From the NCBI GenBank assembly GCA_964017045.1, contig OZ024802.1, positions 33,091,802-33,155,801 of the forward strand: a stretch of DNA of 64,000 nt. The letters are read 5' to 3'. Below are positions 41,601-53,059 of the stretch, one piece after another (position 1 is the stretch's first letter; the number at the start of each line of letters is the position of its first letter). The notes under the pieces are model-generated. The model ran no database searches. It saw nothing but the letters and a program-made list of their open reading frames with translations, and was not told the DNA's origin. The DNA comes from Omphiscola glabra (Eukaryota; Mollusca; Gastropoda; Lymnaeidae). A program made the translations under genes and the position numbers.

Positions 41601-41685
41601 ATGAACGTAAGACTTGCTCTGTTAACATGTTTTAACAATTAATTTTAAAAAAAACATCTACACAAAAAAGATTGCTATTAAAAAC

Positions 41686-41985
41686 CGTATCCGGAAATTT
41701 GATCGAAAGAAATTTGGTCGACGGAAAATTGATCGACGGAAATTTGATCGAACGGAAATTTGGTCGAATCGTTTTTTTTTATTTATACGTTAAAATTTTG
41801 CGTCAAATTTCTTTTTGAACGCATTATTTTGTTTTACTATATAGTATAGTGCGTTCAAAAAGAAATTTGACGAAAAATTTAACGTCTCGACTGAAAAAAA
41901 GATTCGACCAAATTTCCGTTCGATCAAATTACCGTCGATCAATTTTCCGTCGACGAAATTTCTTTCGATCAAATTTCCGGTAACC
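41686..41985. mobile_element. Foldback element, about 300 bp, 9-bp target duplication
   Basis: Nearly the whole stretch is one palindrome: the left arm (ccggaaatttgatcgaaag) pairs with the right arm (ctttcgatcaaatttccgg), and the centre near 41840 also pairs. The arms carry internal repeats of a gatcgacggaaattt type. The direct repeat attaaaaac flanks it at 41677-41685 and 41986-41994. A 9-bp duplication would suit a Mutator-like element, but no transposase is present. Confidence 0.72.
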
Positions 41986-42954
41986 ATTAAAAACATCTAG
42001 ATGTTGTTGTTGTTGAATATTGATATCATTTTCTGACATTAAGATCTCGTTTTAAAACATAGATTGATATTGTCAGCACTTGAAGGGTGTTAGAGGAAAG
42101 TAATAATTAATTAACTTAACTCTTAATCTTAAAGTACTTAGTCGTTTATGGATAGGCCTACATTTAAGCTACGGTTTAAGAACCTCTCTAATAATGACCA
42201 AATTGACCAATTCCTTCCATATTAGGATCTCATTCAGTATGTTGTCCTGCCATGTTCAGAGTGTTCTATCTTGATTGGTCGGAATTTACATAAACTCACA
42301 AAGTTTGGCTACGGACTATTGGTATAAATGAATAGTGTCAAGTTTGGAGACCGACACACAAGATGTAGTACTCTCTATTTGGAGTGCCGTGAGCATACTA
42401 TCATAGCATGGAAGTGAGCATTAATATAAGTACTCAAATCAATGAAAATCAATATGCATGTACCGCGGTATTTGGTAAGATTGTTTTTAAAAAAGCTTTT
42501 TCTGTCGTCATTGCTTTTCTGGATACGCCACTGATACATTGCTTTCTGGATACGACACTGATATATGAGATTTCCTTTTTTTCTGTAAAAATACGAGTCA
42601 GTTTGATCCATGATATTTTTTCCTAACGTCAGACATGAGAAATTGTTCCGTTTCTTTAAATCCGAGGAAGGTAACCCCTCGTAACAAAATACAGTCATTG
42701 GAGTCAAAACATAGTCTATGAATATAGGTTAGGAATTACTGTAGTAGATTTGGAGTCAGTCAGAATGTACAGTCAAAATGCAGAGTCAGATTGCAGAGTC
42801 AGATTGCAGAGTCAGTGGATATTTAGTCAGTGGAGGTTTATTTATATTTTATTATTTTAAATTATTCATTAATTATTTATTTATTTTTTAGCCCTGCGTC
42901 AAAAATATAATGACTCCCCCCCCCCTCCTCACAAACACCCACACCCACGAAGTG

Positions 42955-43275
42955 AATGACATACACTAATAGCACGGTAAGTCCCATTATGGCCAGGGTA
43001 TACACTAATAGCACGGAAAGTCCCATTCTGGCCAGAGTATACACTAATAGCACGGCAAGTCCCATTATGGCCAGGGTATACACTAATAGCATGGCAAGTC
43101 CCATTATGGCCAGGGTATACACTAATAGCACGGTAAGTCCCATTATGGCCAGGGTATACACTAATAGCACGGTAAGTCCCATTATGGCCAGGGTATACAT
43201 TAATAGCACGGTAAGTCCCATTATGGCCAGGGTATACACTAATAGCACGGTAAGTCCCATTATGGCCAGGGGCCA
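42955..43275. repeat. 39-bp minisatellite, 8 copies
   Basis: Unit acactaatagcacggtaagt plus cccattatggccagggtat. Open on both strands. Confidence 0.93.
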
Positions 43276-43494
43276 GGGTCATGAAAACGTTCAAGAGTCG
43301 TGTTTGCTCATGCGGCAGACGTGAGAAACTTCTCGACTTCTGGCCCAGGGTAAACACCTAGCACGTGGCCTTTGATCAGACGATGCAGGCTTTTCACATT
43401 TTTATTTCTCCAGCACACGGCGCCCAAATGTTTACGATGTCATATCTGCTGTAAACAAGGACCGTCATTGACCGGATCAATAGCCACAGACTTG

Positions 43495-43800
43495 GACTAG
43501 GTTTGGCCAGTCGGTCTTGATCAATAGCAACAAAGTTTGTGAACCAGGTTGTCCGAATTAACATCTATCCTACATCGGTTCGACTGGTTTGTCCGTACCA
43601 ATAACCTCAGATACAGACCGGGTTGTCTGGACCAAATTACCTGACACACCTGAGAGATTGGGACCGGGAAGTCCAGACCAATAATGTCAGATCCAGACCG
43701 TATTGTCCGTACCAATAACCTGAGATAAGGTCTGGGTTATGCGGACCAATAAACAATGATCCATCCCGGATTGGCCGGACCTACATCCATAGATCTGGGT
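43495..43800. repeat. Degenerate repeat, ccgtaccaataacctgagat type
   Basis: Six to seven diverged units of roughly 45 bp with alternating ggttgtccg and ccaataac parts. Confidence 0.6.
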
Positions 43801-44389
43801 TGGCCATATAAATTTGCTTACAAAGCTGCCAGGAGGACCGAGGAAGCCATCTTACTATGATTGGAAAGACTCTAACATCGCCTACACAGCACTAAACTAT
43901 GCTAGGGTGCTTTTCTTTAACACTATCCGACCTCACCTTATGGTTAAAAGCTTTCGTCATTAGGTTTAAACTCAAATATTCAAGCGTGGATACGGAACTT
44001 TTTAACAAATCTCCCACAATATGTTATAATGAATGACCAAAGAGAATTAACTAGAGAAATAAGCAATGTTGCGCTCTCTCCCCTGTCCTGTTGGGTTCTA
44101 TGTATCATCTAAATATGTTTTTAGACACAAAAAACATTTTTTTTTCAAATATGTAAAGTTATAATTTTTTTAAAGAAAATTTACTTTTAAAAAGAATTCT
44201 TTATTAGTGACCTACAAATTCCTTATATAATGCTAATAAAATTCAGTATTCCTTGAACTGGTGCTAGGATACACTTTTCTCCAATAATTTCTCTACTGAG
44301 AAGTGGCTTAGATAGGGGCTATTACCGCCCGGGACCAACATCTTTGTCTAACATGATTGTACAAAAATATTCTTACTTTATTATTTTTC

Positions 44390-44700
44390 GATTCATATCA
44401 GGGAGAAATAAAATTTGTTGACGAGAGTTATTCCCCTTTAAAAGTTTTTAAATATCCAACTTGTGATTCGCATTTATAATATTAATTCCTCGACGGTGCT
44501 GATGATATCGTGGGTAGGGAAACGTTATGTCCTCCGACTTTTAAATCAAATTAAATTGCCAAAATAGTTCAATATTCATTAACAATATGTGTAACGTGAT
44601 GCCTCTATAAGAGTGAGTCTTCTAGAAACGTGGGACCCCCTAGAAGCATGAGGCCCTGGGCCAGTGCCCAGTGGGCCCATGCAGTGTTACTTTCAGAAAT
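44390..44700 (+). mobile_element. Second copy (partial) of the 59.1-kb hAT-type family
   Basis: Matches 59640-59895, including gacgagagttattccc, gattcgcatttataatatta and the rich ggccctgggcc end. It runs directly into the interspersed element at 44660-45960. Confidence 0.65.
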
Positions 44701-45960
44701 TTTCCCCCTGGGGGCATCTCAGATTTTCGGGGACAGCGGGGGCTATACCAGTGGCAAAAGGCGTAGCTAAGGGGTGGCAGATGGGACAAAAGTCCCCAGG
44801 ATGCAAGACCTGCAAAGGGTGGGGGGAATGGGCTTTAATTGAGATAATTGGTTAAAAATAATCGGTTTTAGAGGTGGAAAAAGGGGGGAGGGAATAAATC
44901 TTGTCCCCTGGCACCAAACACTGAAGATACGCCCCTGCTAGTGGCGTCGAAATAAGTGGATGGAGTGGTCCACCCAGGTGTCACTTTTTCTTTATTGGCT
45001 GGTGTGGCATTTTCGGACAACTGCAGAGTTTGAATCGTGAAATGGAGGGCGGCAAAAATATTTGGCCGCTCATGGCAGCCTTAATGGTAGCTACGCCACT
45101 AGGCAGTGTATCTATCGATATCAACATCGGCGATCATTTTCGTCGAGAAGTAGGGCGGAAATCTTGATCGGTGGAGGGTTTGGGGAGCCTGCTCCCTAGA
45201 CAATTTTTGATTATTTCAAAATCAAGAGGTGTATTTTTGAGTATACTTGAATTCGATGTTTCTATTATACCTTTTGAACAGGGAAAAACATTAAAAGTTT
45301 TGTGGGAAGCATTATTTAGCCCTGTTTGTGGGTACCCCAGGTTAATCATTAGGCATAAGCCTATAATAAACCCCATACTGTACCATTGATCAGCGAGAGG
45401 GAAAGGATCAATAATTTAGGACCCTAAAGACAGTCGTACAAACTCAAAATGCAAGCGTGCATTATTTTGGCGCATACTTGAATTTGTTGTTTCTTTCAGA
45501 CAATTTTGAGGTGGCATTTCAAATATTCGGGTGTGAAATGGCAAAATTAGCCAAAATAATGACCAGACATCTTAAATTTCGCACCAGCGGGACATAAACT
45601 ATATTCACTCTATTTATGTCACCCTTGAGGGTTCGCTTTGGTCCAAGATTATTCTCGCCCCTTAATTATAGTCCCCAAATAAATTTTTATAAATTCAAAT
45701 ACAAGAATGCATTTTTTCACACATCTGAATTTAGTTTTGCAAGATTCTACACCTAATTGGAGAGCAACGGAAGATATCCTAGTTTTAAAAAATGTAGATG
45801 CCACTTAACCTTATAGCCATTGTGTGCGCCCAGCAACCCTTACGACAGAAGGGTGCCTCGGATATTTTAGGGGCTTAAAGATGTGATATGGATATTCTCT
45901 TAATTATCATCTTGTCATGCAGGGTTGCTAAAACGGAAATTGCCTGACCTGCTTGTGTTA
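44660..45960 (+). mobile_element. 1.3-kb interspersed element, copy 2
   Basis: Inverted partner of 34240-35560. Both contain the ggtagctacgccacta motif and the cctcaagggtgacat block in opposite orientations. The two copies are about 9 kb apart. Confidence 0.75.
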
Positions 45961-46313
45961 CGAAAAAAAAAATAATAATTATTTAACTAAAAAAAGTAAT
46001 GTTGCCTTTATTTACATTATTTTTTAGTGATAGATCCAGGGCCGGCCCTAACAATTGCAGGGCCTTTTGCGAAACAGATTGCGCGGGGCCCAGTCTGGGT
46101 AGGGATAAGGATAATAAGTGAAAATTAAGATTTTGTATTAGAAAATAAATTCGTCTTTGCATTTTATTCATTCTTTAATAAGTACAAAATCACGATCAAA
46201 TTAACTTGACTTTACGAGCCTTGCGTGTAGCGAATTCATATAGTATATCATCAAAATTTAGCGGCTGATTTTCTACGATTATTTTAAAAGTTGCGATTTC
46301 TTCACTGTAAAAA

Positions 46314-46613
46314 ATGGCTTTCGAAGCCTTGGATACAATTTTGAAAGAACATAGGTTTAATGAAGCTTCACTATTTCATAAATCTAGCAGCGATAGTGAA
46401 GAATCTGATAAAGACATTAATTTAAATGATGCTACTAGTAATAGTGATTCAAGTGAAGAAAATAATAGTAATAGTGGCGACATCGATGACAACGGACCTA
46501 TCAATTCCACTCCAACTGATCAGCAAGATCATGAGTGGTCTGGGAATTTTTCTCAAATCAAAGTGGGAGGGTCCCTGAAACTGTTTTTTTTTTTGGTGCA
46601 ACTTTTGCTTTAA
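46314..46613 (+). other. Open frame with Ser/Asp/Glu/Asn-rich N-terminus, possibly transposon-derived
   Basis: A 99-residue frame begins MAFEALDTILKEHRFNEASL and continues into an acidic SDSEESDKD-type stretch, then a Trp-containing piece and a low-complexity hydrophobic end. Acidic N-termini of this kind occur in piggyBac-type transposases, but no further domain or TTAA-bounded termini were found. It lies among transposon debris. Confidence 0.25.
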
Positions 46614-46929
46614 TCATTTCTTTGTATTTAGGTATTTTTTATTTTCTTTCCTTGCTTAAAAGATTATTTTCTTTAAATTAATTAGATAAAGAACCTTCAT
46701 TTAAATGGAGTTATGTCCCTTTGCTTGACGCGGGTAGTAGACAAGGCTGAAATAGGCTTCGACTAGGGGTCGCAAAACCTGTCGCTTTTGCCAAAACCGG
46801 TATTTTCGATATAAACCGGAAGTTTACGAATACCGGAATCCCGGTATTTTCGATATTTTCGATATTTAGAGAATTTGTATTAATCAAATATTAAAATAAA
46901 CAGTGTTGTTTAAATAATGTAAACTTCTA

Positions 46930-47170
46930 AGAAGATTAGCCTTTAATATACGGATCATCAAATATATCGAGCGTAGCGATATTTCATAGATTCCACTAAT
47001 TCTAATCGGTTCATGACACCATCTAATAGTCTTTTAAATTTGTTTAATGACATTTGGTAGTTTTTATAAAATATATTTTGTTTTATTGTTGTACATATTT
47101 TTGCTCCGGGGGGGGGGGGGGCATTTGACCTCCCCCCCCCCACTTTCTGAGATATATCAGAGACCCTGGA
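46930..47170 (-). repeat. Interspersed repeat with internal poly-C tract, copy 3 (inverted)
   Basis: Reverse complement of the pair at 32 kb: gcgatatttcatagattcc, a G run and a C run, and tctgagatatatcagagac. Confidence 0.6.
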
Positions 47171-47284
47171 CTCCGTCATTGAAAGTTTGGTTAATTTTAA
47201 AATCAATAAATAGTTGTCATTTCATTATTTTCATTAATGTACATCGTATACGTGTACATGAAGTACATGTCATTGAAGTTATAA

Positions 47285-48450
47285 ATGCGGCCTTATTTGA
47301 TTACAGATATAAATAAATGCGGCCTTATTTGATTACAGATATAAATAAATGCGGCCTTATTTGGTTACAGATATAAATAAATGCGGCCTTATTTGGTTAC
47401 AGATATAAATAAATGCGGCCTTATTTGGTTACAGATATAAATAAATGCGGCCTTATTTGATTACAGATATAAATAAATGCGGCCTTATTTGGTTACAGAT
47501 ATAAATAAATGCGGCCTTATTTGATTAAAGATATAAATACATGCGGCCTTATTTGGTTACAGATATAAATAAATGCGGCCTTATTTGGTTACAGATATAA
47601 ATAAATGCGGCCTTATTTGATTAAAGATATAAATACATGCGGCCTTATTTGGTTACAGATATAAATAAATGCGGCCTTATTTGATTACAGATATAAATAA
47701 ATGCAGCCTTATTTGATTACAGATATAAATAAATGCGGCCTTATTTTATTACAGATATAAATAAATGCGGCCTTATTTGATTACAGATATAAATAAATGC
47801 GGCCTTATTTGGTTACGGATATAAATAAATGCGGCCTTATTTGATTACAGATATAAATAAATGCGGCCTTATTTGATTACAGATATAAATAAATGCGGCC
47901 TTATTTGATTACAGATATAAATAAATGCGGCCTTATTTGGTTACAGCTATAAATAAATGCGGCCTTATTTGGTTACAGATATAAATAAATGCGGCCTTAT
48001 TTGATTACAGATATAAATATATGCGGCCTTATTTGATTACAGATATAAATAAATGCGCATTATTTGGTTACAGATATAAATAAATGCGGCCTTATTTGGT
48101 TACAGATATAAATAAATGCGGCCTTATTTGGTTACAGATATAAATAAATGCGGCCTTATTTGATTAAAGATATAAATAAATGCGGCCTTATTTGATTACA
48201 GATATAAATAAATGCGGCCTTATTTGGTTACAGATATAAATAAATGTGGCCTTATTTGGTTACATATATAAATAAATGTGGCCTTATTTGGTTACAGATA
48301 TAAATAAATGCGGCCTTATTTGATTACAGATATAAATAAATGCGGCCTTATTTGGTTACAGATATAAATAAATGCGGCCTTATTTGGTTACAGATATAAA
48401 TAAATGCGGCCTTATTTGGTTACAGATATAAATAAATGCGGCCTTATTAG
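47285..48450. repeat. 32-bp minisatellite, about 36 copies
   Basis: Unit gcggccttatttggttacag plus atataaataaat. Every unit holds aataaa on the plus strand. Confidence 0.96.
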
Positions 48451-49126
48451 GTTAGAACGAAAGGCCTACTTTCGACAAGTGGAGAGAAGCTGCCCATTGC
48501 CCAAGCGGTGCGACAGTTTGCTATGAAATGACATAAAATAAATATTTCCTTTCTTGTTTTAAAAATCACTAATGATTGGATATCGCAATAACATTTGTAA
48601 GTGGGCTGCATGGTATAACACAGGCCTGCACAACATACGGCACCCACTTGGCGGCCCGCGAAGTAACGAAATATTATTTATGAATATTATATTCTTAATA
48701 GTTTTCGTCCCTTCCCTATTATCCTTCGGCCCGCACAAGCTTTTCACAAAGTATTACGGCCCGCATAAGTTTTTCATAAAGTATTACGGCCCACACAGGT
48801 TTTTCGTGAAGTATTACGCCATCTTACATTTTGAGTTTCAAATGCCTGGTATGTGAAAGCTACAACCCCCACTTAAAAAAACGAAACGAAATGAGCTTAG
48901 TTTTATGATTTTTAAAACCATTTTTGGCTTAGGCCCACATTTTTCTGAAATATATATTGGCATGTCTCTGACTCTCTGATATTCTTCTACTTGCAGTTCA
49001 CTGGGATGCAAAAATCATCTAAGTTTAAAAAAAAAAATGTATTTGTAACTCTTTGCTTGTACTGTTCTTTGCCGAAACGTTCGTTGTTTTGTTACAAAAT
49101 TATAATAAAATAAGCTTTTTAAAAAA

Positions 49127-49166
<40 letters not shown>

Positions 49167-49169
<3 letters not shown>

Positions 49170-49291
49170 TGGCGTAACAACGGCTTGTCATTGGGCAGTT
49201 GCCAAGGGCGCCGCTAAATCTCTAATTTTTTAATTTTTATTATTTAAAAAATAAATTAGCCAAGAGCGCCAAAAACCCAGTTACGCCTCTG
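49167..49291. mobile_element. 125-bp hairpin MITE inserted in a TA repeat
   Basis: CAGTGGCGTAAC at the left pairs with GTTACGCCTCTG at the right (11 of 12), and the interior pairs on as gccaagggcgcc with the gccaagagcgcc arm. It is flanked by TATATA on both sides, consistent with TA or TATA target choice. Confidence 0.75.
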
Positions 49292-50249
49292 TATATATAT
49301 ATAATATATAAGAATGAGCTATGCTGACATAATGCCAAAGAATCGAAAATATTTTGATACATTCAGACCCTTAAAAACAATCTTTGTTATTTACTATTAT
49401 TTTACGGAAATAGAATAAATTTACATGCGAAAAAAATCATATAATTTAGCTTTTATTTTAGCAAAAGTTTAAGTATTATTTTTGTAAACTACAAAAAATA
49501 TTTAAATTAACAACTAAGGAACTGTTTTAAGCATTTTATCCGAATGTAAAAGTTATGAAACAATTTATTAATCAAAATAGAATGATCTAAGAATTGCATC
49601 TCAACCACATTTATCGGGAAAAACCAAACATCTGTTATTCTTAGTGCGTATTTTAGTGCGTTGTAAATATTGCGAAATAAAAATTTAATTAATATGATCT
49701 AAATAATTATGTGCCTATTTTAGACACAGATCTAAGTTTCTTTTATTTTATAACCGTGCGTGACAAAACTGATAATGTATTTTTCCCTTCTTAAAAGTTA
49801 AATTAATAAATATAATAGAATGTTTTTTAAATTGCTAAAATTTGCTAAAACTAAATACAACTTTAGCTTTGTACTTATAACATTTAATAAGTTTGTACTT
49901 TTATTCTTTAAAAAAAATATACTTGTATTAAATTTATAAAGTAGTAAAAAACCTACCCTTTACATATACTTTTATACGAAAATGCCGTTTAATGCAATCA
50001 GTGCAGCGAAACTACATATCCAAATAACATTCACTAATGCACTTATCACTCAGCCAAATAAGAACAAAGCATGTGAAATGCAAAAAATATGTTTGCGTAA
50101 GTAAGGGGGTTACAATCCCGTGGATGATTTTATTAATTTCTTTAAAACTCTGGGAGAGAAGTTATACGATAGTTTCATTTGCGCAAGGAAGCACACTATA
50201 CGTCTCAGAATGAATTTGACAAATAATTAACCTTCTTAGGTACATATAT

Positions 50250-50850
<601 letters not shown>

Positions 50851-51489
50851 AAGACAGACGGATGGATGTATGGATAGATGGATGGTAGACAGAAAGTTTT
50901 TTAGTATAGTTGCGCAAAAGGTATATTTATTTGGTAAACTATGTTTATACATATCTAAAATTAATCTATGTAATGTCCGGTATGTGCTCCTATGCCATTC
51001 ATCCGATTGTGATAAAACTTTTGTGAGTTGTTGTGCATATGCCTGCAAATTTTTCTGAATTATTACACACATTTTACAATATTTCGTTTTTGGCGAAGCC
51101 CCTAAATTCTTTTTTTTTTCTGTCATACTGTCACGAGTTAAATATAATTTCCGTATGCCTACCTATACAATTCATCCGATGGCGATAAAATTGTGGTAAA
51201 TTGTTGTTCGCAAGCTCGCAAATTATTTTTTTCTTATAGTTATAGGAGCTTTACACATATAATTTATAACAGAGCTATTGCATGGGTGGATGGAATTGAA
51301 TCAAATACAAGCGACATTTCATTTTGCGTAACATAATAATTAGGTTTCTGAATTAGTACAGCCATTTTACAATTTGGCGCTTGGGACCGGGGGCTTTATT
51401 TTTTTTAAAGTTTTTATGTAAATATAGAAATATAAATTTTAAACAGAGCTGCTAACTAACACACATATTTTGGTGAAGGTCATGAGATT

Positions 51490-52213
51490 ACTCTCTTAAG
51501 ACCCCGGCTAGTAAATTGGCAGCCAGCTCCATCTGCTGAGCTGTGCCATAGAATATTTTCCTCACGTAGGGTTCCCCCTCCGCCCTGGCCTCCCCTGGAG
51601 GCTCTAGTGAGGGACATTCGGTCAACAGATGCGCCAGCGTCTCCGTGACCAGGTTGCAATTCCGGCAGATAGGATCCCGGTTGTTTTCGAGCCGCCAGAA
51701 GTTTGTGCCTATGGGACAATGCTTGGTGCGCATTTAAGTCACTAAGCTTTGCTGTTTGCGGCCTAACCCCCACCATGGGTCTTGTTTGCTAGGAGTTTGC
51801 AAGTTTGAATAGACGCCTCTAACGGTCGTATTGTCTGCCCACTGCCTGTAGCACTTTTTCCTAAAGTGGTCCGCCAGCCAGTTCTTTATTCCCAATCCAG
51901 TCATTGGTACTTCTGGCTGAGGCTGGGCAGCCCCGATTTTCGCAAGAGTGTCTGCTTTCACATTGTCACTGATGTCAACGTGGCCAGGTATCCATTGCAC
52001 TGTTACCTTGCCTCCTAGTTCGCCGATTTTGCACACGTCATCAATGATGACGTCAACTAAGTGAGTGGTACCCTGTCTCTTTCTCGAGAGCAGATCTTGA
52101 GTCCGAGAACACGACCACATCGAGTCCCGCAAGCTCATTTTCTCTCAGTGTGTGATACACGCTCTCCAGGGCCCTGTGTATCGCCTCAAGCTCCGCAAAC
52201 AGAGCTGCTACAT
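51490..52213 (-). pseudogene. LINE RNase H and C-terminal Cys/His fragment, frameshifted
   Basis: On the minus strand: FAELEAIHRALESVYHTLRE and VVVFSDSRSAL, then a shift of frame near 52080, then GGKVTVQWIPGHVDISDNVK with the His/Asp of the RNase H site, and finally CRNCNLVTETLAHLLTECP, a CxxC-H-C knuckle. The first catalytic Asp region is missing at the 5' truncation near 52213. This is the C-terminal third of a LINE pol with an RNase H domain. Confidence 0.82.
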
Positions 52214-53013
52214 GGGTGGATCAATCGCTACAAGTGTTTGGACTAAATTTTGAAAATCCATGCTTCTCACTTGGACAGCTGTATGTGGCCGGCTCACGCG
52301 TCGAAAAACCTTCCAATTTATTTGTGTACGCACCAGACGGGAAAAAAAATAAATTTCTATTTAAAAATAACTTAAAAAAACGTAATTAAAGCACAAACCC
52401 TTTTTTCTTTGAGTGGCATTGCAATGCATGTTGGGTTCTCGTTAGTTTTACAATAATTTTGTTATAAATTAAGTATATCATTTTCAAGCAAATTTTTTAG
52501 ACCTCCCTTGCCCTGACAAAAATCACTTCTCAATTAAACCAGATTTATACAAAGTATAGACAATTTTAATTTGTTGATTAAAAATGATACATTTTGACAT
52601 CAAGATATGATTATTAAAATTTTTCTTTGCATTTAGAAAGGGAAAAAACATATCGTCGCTCTTAAAGCGATATTGTTCATTCAGTTTTATTGTTTATTTC
52701 CCCTGCATGATAATGGTTTGATCTTGCTGAGGTTACACGCATGTCATGTGTACTTTCTTACTAAAGTGCCGTTATTGATTGGAGTTTGAGCATGAATGTT
52801 TAGGATTAACAGCGACATTAAAAATAAAACAATTACAATAGAAGAGTGTTTAATATCATTTTATTATTATTTTAAGGACATATTTTTAAAAGTTACATTT
52901 ACTATAGCCATAGCTGGATTATGAATGTATTTCTTTGTATTGTTTTCTTTGTTTACAATCCGAAATTTGGAGGCGGAGCAACGGACATCCTAATAAAAAA
53001 ATCATCTGCAATC

Positions 53014-53022
53014 CCGGAAGTG
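53014..53022 (+). promoter_or_regulatory. Isolated ETS-type site CCGGAAGTG
   Basis: CCGGAAGTG followed by aagtg lies in a locally less AT-rich patch (52960-53060) between AT-rich tracts. ETS/GABP sites of this form mark many housekeeping promoters. No coding exon is recognised nearby, so promoter function is speculative. Confidence 0.2.
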
Positions 53023-53059
53023 AAGTGAAATCTCTAGGACCCCTGTAATTCACTCATTC

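Noticed and set aside
46790..46870. accggtattttcgatat repeats resembling hAT sub-terminal sequence
   Set aside because: Too short and without a partner end.
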